Origin: Gammaproteobacteria bacterium
GTDB taxonomy: Bacteria; Pseudomonadota; Gammaproteobacteria; Pseudomonadales; Cellvibrionaceae
DNA: 64,000 nt
Assembly: GCA_004173475.1 (NCBI GenBank)
Contig: SEBU01000002.1
Location: 124,001-188,000 of the forward strand
Direction: 5' to 3'
Numbering within the stretch: position 1 is the first letter of the stretch; each line of letters opens with the position of its first letter. The notes under the pieces are model-generated. The model did not search any database, was not told the DNA's origin, and saw only the letters and a list, made by a program, of their open reading frames with translations. Below, piece by piece: positions 36,405 through 46,649 of the stretch. The position numbers were made by a program, and so were the translations under genes.

Positions 36405-38231
36405 ATGAAGATGATATTTCCTATTGCTGGTTTGTCGGGCGCGTTAATTTTCTTTTTGACGACTACTCAAGCGGCCGAGCTGGTGTCAGAACAACTGCAA
36501 GATCCCAAGGCTGCCGATGTTGTAGTAGTTGGTCATGTTTTAGAGCCAAAAAAATTACCGGCGAAAGATCTTTTGCAAAATATTGCATTGCCAAGAGGAT
36601 TTGAAATTAATGTTTTTGCAGAAGGACTGGTAAATCCACGTATGATTGCTGTCGCAGAAAGCGGGGCGGTGTATGTGACTCGTCGTGATGTGGGCGACGT
36701 CATTAAATTGGTAGACCTTAATAATGATGGAGCTGCAGACAAAAAAGAAGTTGTCGCTAATAGGCCAGGAATGCATGGTATCGCAATTGATAAAAATACG
36801 GTTTATCTCGCCACGGTAAACGACCTTTATAAGGCGCCGATTCTAGCGGATGGAAAATTTGGGACACTTGAACATTTTGTCGATGATTTACCCGATGGTG
36901 GTCAGCATCCTAATCGCACCTTAGCTGTTGGGCCAGACGAAAAACTTTATGTATCCGTAGGATCAACTTGCAATGCTTGCGATGAAACTAATCCCGAAAG
37001 CGCGACAATGTTGCAAATGAATAAAGATGGTACCAAGCGCAAAATTTTCGCATCGGGATTACGCAACACCATTGGTTTTGACTTTGAGCCCACAACGGGC
37101 GAACTTTGGGGTATGGATCACGGTATCGATTGGTTAGGTGACAACGAACAGCACGAAGAATTAAATCATATTGTGGAAGGGAAACAATACGGTTGGCCCT
37201 ACGTTTATGACGATGGAAAATTTAATCCGCAAGACGAGCCGCCGGGCGATATAAGTTTACAAGAGTGGGCTGCTCGTAGCCTTAATCCAATTGGCTATTA
37301 CACGCCCCATGCAGCACCTATGCAAATGACATTTTATACCGGCAATCAATTTCCGTCCGACTATAAAGGTGACGCATTTTTCGCATTACGTGGTTCGTGG
37401 AATCGAAAACCTCCAGCTGGTTATGAAGTGGCGCGAGTACATTTCGAGGGCGGCAAGCCAATAAAATTTGAAGCATTTGTGCAAGGTTTTTTAACAAGGG
37501 AAGGGGACCGATGGTTTCATCATGGGAGACTCGCAGGACTCGCACAAGCGAGAGATGGATCCTTACTTTTATCGGATGATACCAACGGCGTAATTTATAG
37601 AATCGCTTATACGGGCGCATCTACTGCAAATAGATCGCCTGGCGCTCCCACGAACTCCAACGGCGCTAACATTCGAATTTCAAACATTGATTCCATAACG
37701 CCTGATGATCCACATTTAGCAGGGATCTCCTTAAAGCTTTTAGAGGCGGGAAATCCCAGAGCGCTAGCACTTGTTTCTCCTGCATTTGGAGAGGGCAGAA
37801 TGATTCCCAAACTATATGCGGCAAAGGGAGAAAATATTTCACCGCCTTTAAAATGGGAAAATGGGCCTATTGGAACCAAAAGCTACGTTATTTTAATGGA
37901 AGACCCTGATGTGAGGGAAAATCCTCCTTTTGTTCATTGGTCGCTTTTTAATTTGCCTCCAAATCTAACAGAGTTACCACCCGGAATTCCTCCCGTGCCC
38001 GAATTGCTAAAACCCAAAGGTGCACAGCAAGGAAAAAATGATTTTGGTTCAATTGGATACGTAGGACCAAACCCACCACAAGGCGATGCTCCACACCGTT
38101 ATTTTTTTCAAGTTTTTTCGCTTGATACGAAACTAAACTTACCGGTGGCGCCAACTCGCGAAGAGTTGATTGCAGCAATGCGAGGACACGTGCTTTCGAC
38201 GGGATATTACGTTGGGCTTTATGATCAGTAA
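36405..38231 (+). CDS. Exported sorbosone-dehydrogenase-like beta-propeller fused to a PEBP (YbhB/YbcL) domain
   Basis: 608 residues with signal peptide (to about 24, TTQA/AE). Residues about 50-410 match PQQ-dependent glucose/sorbosone dehydrogenase propellers: LPRGFEINVFAEGLVNPR at the start, GMDHGIDWLGDNEQHEELN, GKQYGWPYVY and a final LLLSDDTNGVIYRI. Residues about 440-608 form a phosphatidylethanolamine-binding-like domain: SPAFGEGRMIP, NISPPLKWENGP, ILMEDPDV, FVHWSLFNLP and a closing GHVLSTGYYVGLY. No haem-binding CxxCH is present. It probably oxidises a sugar or alcohol in the periplasm; the PEBP part may bind a small ligand or act in assembly. AGGG precedes the ATG. Confidence 0.88.
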   Translation: MKMIFPIAGLSGALIFFLTTTQAAELVSEQLQDPKAADVVVVGHVLEPKKLPAKDLLQNIALPRGFEINVFAEGLVNPRMIAVAESGAVYVTRRDVGDVIKLVDLNNDGAADKKEVVANRPGMHGIAIDKNTVYLATVNDLYKAPILADGKFGTLEHFVDDLPDGGQHPNRTLAVGPDEKLYVSVGSTCNACDETNPESATMLQMNKDGTKRKIFASGLRNTIGFDFEPTTGELWGMDHGIDWLGDNEQHEELNHIVEGKQYGWPYVYDDGKFNPQDEPPGDISLQEWAARSLNPIGYYTPHAAPMQMTFYTGNQFPSDYKGDAFFALRGSWNRKPPAGYEVARVHFEGGKPIKFEAFVQGFLTREGDRWFHHGRLAGLAQARDGSLLLSDDTNGVIYRIAYTGASTANRSPGAPTNSNGANIRISNIDSITPDDPHLAGISLKLLEAGNPRALALVSPAFGEGRMIPKLYAAKGENISPPLKWENGPIGTKSYVILMEDPDVRENPPFVHWSLFNLPPNLTELPPGIPPVPELLKPKGAQQGKNDFGSIGYVGPNPPQGDAPHRYFFQVFSLDTKLNLPVAPTREELIAAMRGHVLSTGYYVGLYDQ

Positions 38232-38260
38232 ATTTGTATTGTTGCCAGTTGGTTAACAAG

Positions 38261-38298
38261 AAAAAAGTTGCCCTTTCTTTTCGGAAAGTAAGGGCAAC
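38261..38298 (-). terminator. Terminator-like hairpin oriented on the minus strand
   Basis: GTTGCCCTT (38267-38275) pairs with AAGGGCAAC (38290-38298), with an inner CTTT/AAAG pairing. The T-run lies only on the minus-strand side (A-run 38261-38266). It follows the plus-strand gene ending at 38231, but its polarity would stop minus-strand transcripts. Confidence 0.6.
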
Positions 38299-38502
38299 GA
38301 ACACACATGAAGACTTACAACTTAATAGACGCTCGCATATTTCTTGCCCCTACCATTATTTATATCGATAAATTTAATTATTTATTCTGCTCTCAATAAG
38401 CGTTAATTCCAATAATCGAAAACTCTGCGTGCGGTAGGGTAGGCCAGCATTTGTCTCGTCCATATCTCCATCTCAACGATTATTTTAATTTTGGATGGCG
38501 AT

Positions 38503-40119
38503 ATGAAATCTTCGGATGCGATTAAATTTTTAGCATCACGCTTAGTTTTGACTGCTTGCGTCAGTGTGACTTGTTGGTCGACGTCCTGGGCGGCGCAAAT
38601 TCCGCTTGCCTCAGCCACTATTGCCGATATTAACGCGGCGTTTAAAGATGGCAGCCTGACTTCCGAACAACTCGTTACTTTGTATCTTGCGCGCATTGAA
38701 GCTTATGACAAGCAGGGGCCGAAGATTAACGCGGTTATCACGCTAAATCCCAAAGCCTTAGAAACCGCAAAAGCACTGGATGCGGAGAGAAAAGCTAAAG
38801 GCCCGCGCTCGCCCTTACACGGAATTCCGGTTGTTCTGAAAGATAACTTTGACACGGCGGACCTGCCAACCACTGGCGGCTCGTTAATGCTTCAAGGTTC
38901 TTTGCCGCCGGATGATGCTTACATCGTTAAACGCTTGCGCGACGCGGGAGCGATTATTTTAGCGAAAGTAAACCTATCCGAGTTTGCGTCCGGCGCGGCC
39001 ATGAGTTCGCTGGGCGGGCGAACGCTGAATCCGCACGATTTAACGCGTACGCCCTCAGGCTCCTCCGGTGGTACGGGCGCTGCGATTGCCGCTGACTATG
39101 CGCCGCTTGGCTTCGGGACCGACACGGGCGGTTCGATTCGTGGGCCATCGACGTCAAATGGAATCGTCGGCTTGAAACCAACTCACGGGTTACTGAGTCG
39201 CGACGGAATTATTCCGCTCGCATTAACTTTCGATACCGGCGGCCCAATGGCGCGGAGCGTTTATGACGTCGCTCTTTCCCTTGGGTTGTTGACCGGAGTT
39301 GATAGCGCAGATGCGGCAACGCAAAAGAGCAAAGGTAAATTTCAAAAGGAATACACGCAGTACCTAAAAAAAGACGCCCTGAAAGGCGCTCGCATTGGTA
39401 TCGCGCGTGATTTTCTCGGCGTCGATGAAGAAGTCGATTGGGTTATCGAAGCTGCGCTGAATACTATGCGTGCGCAAGGTGCGACCGTGGTTGATGTTCG
39501 ATATCCCAAGTGGTTGCTGGATGTTAAAACCGAGTTTTACAGCGCGGTTCGCTACCCGGAGTTTGCGGCGCAAATTGGCGATTATCTCGCGACGACCAAA
39601 CCGCAATACCCCAAAAATATTACTGAGCTTATTGCTCGCGCAGATAGTTTTGCGTCTTTGGGCGCTGATGGTGCTGGTCCCAATCCTCGCCGCTGGAACC
39701 TATTGAAACGTGAATTGGCGAGCGGCAAACTTGATGATTTTCGTTACACCTCGGTTCGTGACCAAGGGTTGTCGTTGGTGCGCACTGCGCTTGAAGGCAT
39801 TATCAGCTCCAACAAACTCGATGCCATTGTTTACCCAACCTCACCGCGCCGTCCCGCGCTGCTCGCTGCGCCTCCTGCTGGACCAGGCGAAGCAACTCAA
39901 TCTGCTACCAATTTCGCCAACCTCAGCGGCTTTCCGGATTTGATCGTGCCTGCCGGTTTTACCGGTGACCATTTGCCCGTGGGAATTTCATTCTTTGGCC
40001 CGGCATTTAGCGAACCTAAATTGTTGGCGCTGGGTTACAGCTTCGAGCAGGCAAGCAAAGCGATTCGCATGCCGGTGAATACGCCGGCTAAAGCGGAAGA
40101 CCTGATAGGCGCGCCTTAA
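38503..40119 (+). CDS. Exported amidase-signature family hydrolase (amidase 1)
   Basis: 538 residues from ATG 38503, preceded by GGAT-type ribosome site. Signal peptide to about 31 (TSWAA). The full amidase signature is present with its Ser-cisSer-Lys triad: K113 in VVLKDNFD, S187 in PSGSSGGTG and S211 in DTGGSIRGPS, spaced 24 residues apart as in the family. The enzyme hydrolyses amide or ester bonds, here in the periplasm or outside the cell. It is one of four such enzymes in this region. GatA is excluded by the signal peptide and the absence of GatB/C. The substrate is unknown. Confidence 0.9.
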   Translation: MKSSDAIKFLASRLVLTACVSVTCWSTSWAAQIPLASATIADINAAFKDGSLTSEQLVTLYLARIEAYDKQGPKINAVITLNPKALETAKALDAERKAKGPRSPLHGIPVVLKDNFDTADLPTTGGSLMLQGSLPPDDAYIVKRLRDAGAIILAKVNLSEFASGAAMSSLGGRTLNPHDLTRTPSGSSGGTGAAIAADYAPLGFGTDTGGSIRGPSTSNGIVGLKPTHGLLSRDGIIPLALTFDTGGPMARSVYDVALSLGLLTGVDSADAATQKSKGKFQKEYTQYLKKDALKGARIGIARDFLGVDEEVDWVIEAALNTMRAQGATVVDVRYPKWLLDVKTEFYSAVRYPEFAAQIGDYLATTKPQYPKNITELIARADSFASLGADGAGPNPRRWNLLKRELASGKLDDFRYTSVRDQGLSLVRTALEGIISSNKLDAIVYPTSPRRPALLAAPPAGPGEATQSATNFANLSGFPDLIVPAGFTGDHLPVGISFFGPAFSEPKLLALGYSFEQASKAIRMPVNTPAKAEDLIGAP

Positions 40120-40372
40120 TGACGTGTTTTCGTAAATTGGCTGCTTGTGCAAATGAATCATGTTTTAACGCAGCCACAGCGGTGGGGGGAACCCGAGGCG
40201 TATCGTCATATTGTTAGCGAACATGAATTTGGGGACAAGGATTTGGAAGCAGTTTGATGAAACGCCGTGTAGCGCAAGGCGTAGTGGATACAAACCCAGG
40301 TCTCTAAAAAGCATCAAGATCTTCTTCTGTCTTTCTGACATTTTAATTTAACGTGCCTAAAAGAATTAGCCT

Positions 40373-42085
40373 ATGAATCGACTAAGAGCAGTGAATTTAA
40401 AAACAGTGGATGGCAATTTTTACGAGTACAACTTTCTTCAATTTTTCTTCCATCCTCGCTTTTTTTTATTTAATTGTTTATTCAATTTGCCCAAAAAATT
40501 TCCGAGTTTTTTAGCCCAGCTCGTTGTGCTTTTGGCTATCGCTGATAGAGCGGATGCGCTAGCGGTGGAGGAGGCCACAATCGCGGATGCTCAAGCGGCA
40601 TTTTTGTCTGGGCAGATGACTTCGCGTCAACTGGTGACTGAATATCTCGAACGTATTGATGCTTACGATCAGAAAGGTCCGTACATCAATTCCATTATCA
40701 ATCTCAATCCAAATGTGTTGGCCGAAGCCGATGCGCTCGATGAAAAACTTAAACGCACCGGCAAATTAAGCGGCCCCTTGCACGGTATTCCGGTGCTCGT
40801 TAAAGACTGTATAGATGCTGTCGGAATGCCAATGACATCTGGTTTCCAGGGCTGGAAAAACTATTTTCCGCCCAGCGACGCACCATTGGTTGCGAAGATT
40901 AAAGCTGCGGGCGGAATCGTTATTGGCAAAGCGTCTTTATCTGAATTCACTAACGGCGGTGGCGACAATATTAACTCCGTCTTGCCAGGCTATGCGCGCA
41001 ATCCTTACAACACCGCCTTCGCGACGGGTGGTTCATCCGGCGGAACCGGCGCATCGATTGCAGCTAACTTTGCGATGGTTGGAGTGGGCACAGATACCGG
41101 AGGTTCTGTACGTATGCCAGCCGCCCACAATGCCTTGGCGGGCCTGCGTCCGACGGTCGGACTAATTTCCAGAACCGGCATCCAGCCCAACAACAGCGTT
41201 CGTGATACCGCTGGCCCTATGGCTCGTACGGTGACTGACATGGCGCATTTGCTGGACGCCATGGTCGGTATCGATAAAAAAGACGAGGCGACTTCGCGCA
41301 GCAAAGGTCATATTGCCAAAACCTATGTGACCAGTCTTAAGCGCGATGCACTGAAAGGCGCGCGTCTCGGGGTGTTGCGCCAGGTATTTACCGACAAGGT
41401 TACCGACCCGCGCATCATCAAACATTTCGAGCAAACCCTGAACGAGCTGCGGTCCGCGGGTGCAGAAATCGTCGATACCTTCGTCGTGCCTGAAATCGAA
41501 GGACTTCCTCGCGCACCCCAAACACCAGCGCGACGTAAAGCGGACATGATCAAATTCCTTGCGGATCATCCCGGAATTCCTTACCCATCGCCGCAAGCCA
41601 TGGCTGACTCCAAGCTTGCGCATCCATTGCATCAACCCGGTCTTGAAATGGTCGCGGCTTCTGGAGATCCGGAATCTGACCCCGCAACGATTAAGGGCTT
41701 AGAAACTGAAGCGACCTATCGCACCGCCTTCACCAAAGCGATGGACGAGGGAAAAATCGACGCGGTGATTTTCCCAACCTGGGCGCAGTTACCTGTCGTC
41801 AATGGCGACCGCAACACCCAGGTTATGACCGATGAACCTAATCCCAAAGGTGGCGTAACTGGGCTAAGCAGCAGCTTGACCTTCGTTGGAAGCACCTTGC
41901 AGTGGCCGGCTCTGTCTGTACCCAGCGGTTATTTAGGGCAGGGCTTGCCGGTGGGTTTGCAGATTCTTGGCCGAGCCTGGGATGAATCCAAAATAATCAG
42001 TTATGCCTACGCCTATGAGCAGGCGACTCATTATCGCCGTCCGCCTGCCAGCACTCCGCCGTTAACTATCGCCACGATTCACTAG
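40373..42085 (+). CDS. Exported amidase-signature family hydrolase (amidase 2)
   Basis: 570 residues as annotated. Triad K144 in VLVKDCID, S221 in GGSSGGTG and S245 in DTGGSVRMPA is intact. The N-terminus up to about residue 63 is odd: a polar start, an aromatic FLQFFFHPRFFLF stretch, then a normal-looking signal core LAQLVVLLAIADRADALA. A TTG at 40487 would give a cleaner signal peptide, so the start is uncertain; no clear ribosome site is present at 40373. It is followed after 14 bases by the RND membrane fusion gene, suggesting cotranscription. About equally related to amidase 1 by eye. Confidence 0.87.
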   Translation: MNRLRAVNLKTVDGNFYEYNFLQFFFHPRFFLFNCLFNLPKKFPSFLAQLVVLLAIADRADALAVEEATIADAQAAFLSGQMTSRQLVTEYLERIDAYDQKGPYINSIINLNPNVLAEADALDEKLKRTGKLSGPLHGIPVLVKDCIDAVGMPMTSGFQGWKNYFPPSDAPLVAKIKAAGGIVIGKASLSEFTNGGGDNINSVLPGYARNPYNTAFATGGSSGGTGASIAANFAMVGVGTDTGGSVRMPAAHNALAGLRPTVGLISRTGIQPNNSVRDTAGPMARTVTDMAHLLDAMVGIDKKDEATSRSKGHIAKTYVTSLKRDALKGARLGVLRQVFTDKVTDPRIIKHFEQTLNELRSAGAEIVDTFVVPEIEGLPRAPQTPARRKADMIKFLADHPGIPYPSPQAMADSKLAHPLHQPGLEMVAASGDPESDPATIKGLETEATYRTAFTKAMDEGKIDAVIFPTWAQLPVVNGDRNTQVMTDEPNPKGGVTGLSSSLTFVGSTLQWPALSVPSGYLGQGLPVGLQILGRAWDESKIISYAYAYEQATHYRRPPASTPPLTIATIH

Positions 42086-42099
42086 GGTTCGACTGACTC

Positions 42100-43464
42100 A
42101 TGATGAAGAATATTGTATGGAGTTTGGTAGTTGTCGCAGTCATCGGCGGTTTGGCTTATCCCAAGCTCAAGCCGCTGTGGTTAAGCGATTCAAAAACTCA
42201 ATCCGCAACAGCTGACTCAAAAGGCTCAGGCAAACCGAGCGACGCAGCAAAAAAAGATGACGCCGCGACGAAAAAAGATGACAAAAAATCTGCAGGAGGC
42301 AATAGCGGAAAACCAGCGGCGCCCTTAAAAGTTTCCACCTTTATGGTAACGCCCAGTCTGTTTTCAGAAACCATTACAGCGACGGGCACCGTGCTTGCGG
42401 ATGAAGGCATAGAGCTTCAACCGGAAACTAACGGCAAAGTTGTCAGCATCAATTTTATTGAAGGAGCGCCGGTGAAGCAGGGCGATTTACTCCTCAAGCT
42501 CAACGACTCAGATCTTCGCGCAAATCTGGACAGATACAACTACAGCAAAAAATTAGCTGAGGTGCGTTTTCGTCGCTATTCACAATTGCTCAACCAAAAA
42601 ATGGTGAGTCAGGACGATTACGACAGCGTACTGAGTGAAATGAATGTTCAGCAGTCCTACATAGATTTATACAAAGCTGAAATTCAAAAAACCGAAATCC
42701 GCGCGCCTTTTAACGGGGTGGTGGGCTTGCGTTATGTGAGCGTCGGCGCTTTTGTAAATGCCTCAACTCGCATCGCCACCTTGCAGCGGTTGGATGAACT
42801 GAAAATTGATTTTGCGGTGCCGGAAAAATATTCAGGCCGCATTAAAGTTGGAAGTCAAATCACCTTCACAGTCGCTGGTGGACTACAGAAATATGCAGGT
42901 CGCATTGCCGCGCTTGATCCACGAATTGATAGCGGCACTCGCACGCTTCTGGTTCGTGCGATTTGTGCAAATAGCGACGGTCGCCTTTTGCCCGGTGCTT
43001 TCACTAATGTTTCGATTCCGCTGGATCAAATTGACAATGCGTTTCTCGTTCCCGCTGAAGCTGTGGTCGCCGGTTTGGATGAGAAAAATGTGTACGTTAT
43101 TAAAGATGGCTTGGCCGAGCGGCGAGCGGTGGAGACCGGAGCGCGCACTGCAACCCAGGTGCACATAGTGTCTGGTTTGCAAGCTGGCGATCAGGTAATA
43201 ACTTCGGGTTTACAGCAAATGCGGGCCAAGCAGCCGGTTGAATCCTTGCTTGATAGTCATACGATTAAACCGGAATCCAAAGGCGATAAAGAAAAAGGTG
43301 TAGGAGCCGATCACGGCGCGCCTAAAAGCGGCTCTACATCGCTACTGAAAAATGCCGAATTTTTTAAACGAGATGAGCTTTTCAAAAAAACTGCATTGGC
43401 TGCGCTTTCTGTAACTGCCTCGACTGAGTCTCACACCAGTTCGACTGGATTGGTGAGTCTATGA
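42100..43464 (+). CDS. RND efflux periplasmic adaptor (membrane fusion protein)
   Basis: 454 residues. N-terminal membrane anchor at about 4-22, then a Lys/Ser/Asp-rich low-complexity segment (to about 72), and the adaptor core: first lipoyl half with EGIELQPETNGKVVSI and GDLLLKLND, a short helical hairpin, second half QKTEIRAPFNGVVGLRYVSVGAFV, a beta barrel, and a membrane-proximal domain ending in GDQVITSGLQQMRAKQPVE. It links an inner-membrane RND pump to an outer-membrane channel, which is not encoded nearby. The TGA overlaps the pump's ATG (ATGA). It follows amidase 2 closely. Confidence 0.93.
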   Translation: MMKNIVWSLVVVAVIGGLAYPKLKPLWLSDSKTQSATADSKGSGKPSDAAKKDDAATKKDDKKSAGGNSGKPAAPLKVSTFMVTPSLFSETITATGTVLADEGIELQPETNGKVVSINFIEGAPVKQGDLLLKLNDSDLRANLDRYNYSKKLAEVRFRRYSQLLNQKMVSQDDYDSVLSEMNVQQSYIDLYKAEIQKTEIRAPFNGVVGLRYVSVGAFVNASTRIATLQRLDELKIDFAVPEKYSGRIKVGSQITFTVAGGLQKYAGRIAALDPRIDSGTRTLLVRAICANSDGRLLPGAFTNVSIPLDQIDNAFLVPAEAVVAGLDEKNVYVIKDGLAERRAVETGARTATQVHIVSGLQAGDQVITSGLQQMRAKQPVESLLDSHTIKPESKGDKEKGVGADHGAPKSGSTSLLKNAEFFKRDELFKKTALAALSVTASTESHTSSTGLVSL

Positions 43465-46400
43465 CACTTGCCGAACTCAGTATTCGCCGACCTGTACTCA
43501 CTATAGTTATTGCTCTCTTTATCATTTTGATGGGCGGCATAAGCCTCACGAAATTGCCGGTGCGCGAATATCCCGCCATCGACCCACCAACCGTATCCAT
43601 TACCACCAGCTACCCAGGCGCAGCCGCCGAGGTTGTGCAAACTCAAATTACAGAGCGAATCGAAGAAGCCGTCAATACGGTAGCGGGAATAGATACTTTG
43701 AGTTCAGTAAGTCGCGAAGGCGCGAGCGTGATTACTGCGGAATTTAAATTGGGTGTGGATTTGGATGTAGCAGCCAGCGATATTCGCGATCAGCTTTCCC
43801 GCGCTGCACGCTTTTTACCCGCTGATATTAACCCGCCGATTTTGAACAAAGCCGATGCCGACTCGAATCCAATTTTTGGTATTGCCTTAAGCAGTCAATC
43901 CAAATCGCAATTGGAATTAGGTGCGTTTGCAGATTCATTGCGCGAGCGTTTGCAGACGGTACCGGGCATTGCCAGCGTCGATCAGCCCGCTGAAAAACGC
44001 TACGCCATGCGCTTGTGGATGGACCCTGAAAAGTTATCGGCTTACGGTGTTTCGCCACTGGATGTAAAACAAATACTCGCGAAAGAAAATATCGAATTGC
44101 CCGCTGGGCGCATTGAAGGTTCGTCGGTGGAATTTCCGGTGAAAACTTTATCGCGACTGACAACCGTTGAACAATTCAACAATCTTATCGTTAAGCGCAG
44201 CGAAGATCGCATAGTGCGTTTTAGCGATATTGGTTACGCCGAACTGGGCGCTCAAAATGAACGCGGCGCGCTCAAGATGGACGACACGCCCATCGCCGGT
44301 TTGTATTTCAAACAACAGCCTGGCGCAAACCAAATTGAAATCGTAGATGAACTGCGTAAACGGCTTAAACAAGTTGAGAAAGAATTGCCCGCGGATATCA
44401 AGTTGAATATTGCTTATGACAATACAACTTTCGTGCGCAATTCTTTGCTCGAAGTTTCTGAAACTATATTCATTGCTTTTGTGCTCGTGGTGTTAGTTGT
44501 ATTTTTATTTTTGCGGGAATGGCGCACGACTTTAATTCCCATTCTTGCTATTCCGGTTTCCATCGTCGGTTCTTTTTGCATCATGTCAGCGGCGGGTTTT
44601 TCTATTAATACCTTGACGCTTCTTGGACTCGTGTTAGCAATTGGTTTGGTGGTAGATGACGCTATTGTAGTCTTGGAAAATATCTACGCAAAAGTTGAAG
44701 AAGGTATGACGCCTTTTGAGGCGGGAATTTTGGGTACCAAAGAAATTTTCTTCGCGGTTATCGCAACGACTATTTCATTGGGCGTTGTATTTTTACCTCT
44801 GCTTTTTCTCGGTGGATTGTCCGGTCAGTTATTTCGAGAGTTCGGCGTAACTATCGCCGGAACCGTTTTTATTTCAGCGTTTGTCGCACTCACATTAACG
44901 CCCATGTTGTGCACGCGTTTGCTAAAACCGCATCAGGCCCACGGCTGGTTTTTTCGCGCGACTGAGCCCGTATTTCAAAATATGGAGCGCGGCTATGGCA
45001 ATGGTTTGAAAGGTTTTCTCAAGCATCGCAAATGGGCGATTGTAATTTTGTTTGGCGCCTTGGGCCTGGCCTACCTTTTCCTCAGTTTATTGCCTCGTGA
45101 ACTATCGCCGCTGGAGGATCGCAGTCGCATCTGGGTGCGCGCTACTGCTGCCGAAGGTGCAAGCTACGACTACATGCAGAATTTTATGGATGATGTCGCC
45201 CGCGCTACCCGTGAGCGGGTGCCGGAAGCAGATGTCATGATGACGCAGGTTCCCGGTTCTGGTGGAGCGCCGGGTGTTCAAGGTGCGGTTAACAATGGTT
45301 TCGTTCGTGTATTTCTTAAAGAGCGCGGTGAGCGAGGCCGCTCGCAGCAGGATATTTCGGAAGACCTGCGTTTCCTGCAAAAGAAATACACCGGTGCAAA
45401 TATTAATATCGGTCAGGAACCCAGCATTGGGGCGCGTCGTTCGCAATCCACCGGTGTGCAGTTTGTAATCCAGGGCTCGGGCCTTGAAGCGCTACGCGAA
45501 GTGCTCCCCAACTTTTTAGATGAAGCGCGCAAGAGTCCGGTTTTTAATTTTGTCGATAGCGACATGAAATTCAGCAAGCCGGAAGTGCAGATCAGTATCG
45601 ACCGCGAAAAAGCCCAGACGCTGGGCGTTAGCACTCTCGATATTTCCCAAACTTTGCAAGCAGCCCTGGGCGGGCAGCGCATCAGCTACTTCATTTTGAA
45701 TGGCAAACAATACGATGTGATCGGGCAATTGACGCGGGATTTCCGCTCCCGCCCAAGCGATTTGGACAATATTTCAGTGCGCACCAGCAGCGGTGAATTA
45801 GTCAAAATCAATAATCTGGTTTCACTAAAAGAGACAAGTTCGCCACCGGAGCTTTATCGCTACAACCGCAACAGCGCGGCCGTCATTTCCGGCACTTTAT
45901 CCAAAGGCCGAACCTTGGACGACGGCATAGCCGAGTTTGAAGAGATTGCTAAAAGAACTCTGGATGATCGTTACAGTACCGCTTTAACTGGCACAGCGCG
46001 TGAGTACCTAGACAGTTCATCATCTTTGATGTGGGTATTTATTTTGGCGTTGGTGCTTATTTATCTGGTACTTGCCGCGCAATTCGAAAGTTTCCTCAGT
46101 CCATTCGTCATTTTGCTAACCGTGCCACTGGCACTGTTCGGTGCGCTTCTGTCGCTCTGGTATTTCAGCCAGTCGCTCAACATCTTTTCGCAAATCGGTT
46201 TGATCATGCTCGTCGGGTTGATCACAAAAAACGGCATTCTCATTGTCGAGTTTGCCAACCAACGTTTTGCTGCCGGTGCCCCGAGTCGACTTGTTGCGGT
46301 TGAGCAGGCGGCTGCGGCGCGTTTGCGTCCCATTCTGATGACCACAATGGCAACCGTGCTTGGCATTTTGCCGATTGCGTTGGCGCTCGGTGCTGGTTCT

Positions 46401-46589
46401 GAAAGCCGTGTGTCCATGGGGATTGCGGTCATCGGCGGGCTGGTGTTCGGCAGCATGCTTACTCTTTATGTCATTCCCGCCATGTATGTGCTCCTGCATA
46501 AAAAAATTAGCGTCGTGAAAGTGCCGGTGGATTCCGTTGTTCCGCCACCACCAGCTATCGGCGTTCATGCAGGCGATGCGACAACTTAA
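43461..46589 (+). CDS. RND family multidrug-type efflux permease
   Basis: 1042 residues with the HAE1-type layout: membrane helix 1 near 10-28, a large periplasmic loop (PAIDPPTVSITTSYPGA, then the porter subdomains), helices 2-6 about 335-500, a second loop, and helices 7-12 about 860-1020. TM4 carries the paired aspartates of the proton relay in GLVVDDAIVVLENIY, and the following LPLLFLGGLSGQLFREF is a family hallmark. It exports hydrophobic or amphipathic compounds using the proton gradient. Position between amidase genes suggests it removes a product or toxic substrate of amide breakdown; this is inference. Confidence 0.95.
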   Translation: MTLAELSIRRPVLTIVIALFIILMGGISLTKLPVREYPAIDPPTVSITTSYPGAAAEVVQTQITERIEEAVNTVAGIDTLSSVSREGASVITAEFKLGVDLDVAASDIRDQLSRAARFLPADINPPILNKADADSNPIFGIALSSQSKSQLELGAFADSLRERLQTVPGIASVDQPAEKRYAMRLWMDPEKLSAYGVSPLDVKQILAKENIELPAGRIEGSSVEFPVKTLSRLTTVEQFNNLIVKRSEDRIVRFSDIGYAELGAQNERGALKMDDTPIAGLYFKQQPGANQIEIVDELRKRLKQVEKELPADIKLNIAYDNTTFVRNSLLEVSETIFIAFVLVVLVVFLFLREWRTTLIPILAIPVSIVGSFCIMSAAGFSINTLTLLGLVLAIGLVVDDAIVVLENIYAKVEEGMTPFEAGILGTKEIFFAVIATTISLGVVFLPLLFLGGLSGQLFREFGVTIAGTVFISAFVALTLTPMLCTRLLKPHQAHGWFFRATEPVFQNMERGYGNGLKGFLKHRKWAIVILFGALGLAYLFLSLLPRELSPLEDRSRIWVRATAAEGASYDYMQNFMDDVARATRERVPEADVMMTQVPGSGGAPGVQGAVNNGFVRVFLKERGERGRSQQDISEDLRFLQKKYTGANINIGQEPSIGARRSQSTGVQFVIQGSGLEALREVLPNFLDEARKSPVFNFVDSDMKFSKPEVQISIDREKAQTLGVSTLDISQTLQAALGGQRISYFILNGKQYDVIGQLTRDFRSRPSDLDNISVRTSSGELVKINNLVSLKETSSPPELYRYNRNSAAVISGTLSKGRTLDDGIAEFEEIAKRTLDDRYSTALTGTAREYLDSSSSLMWVFILALVLIYLVLAAQFESFLSPFVILLTVPLALFGALLSLWYFSQSLNIFSQIGLIMLVGLITKNGILIVEFANQRFAAGAPSRLVAVEQAAAARLRPILMTTMATVLGILPIALALGAGSESRVSMGIAVIGGLVFGSMLTLYVIPAMYVLLHKKISVVKVPVDSVVPPPPAIGVHAGDATT

Positions 46590-46649
46590 GTCTCGGACGG
46601 AAGAGCGTTAGATACGAAATATTCAATAACTCAACCAGGGGAACAAGCG

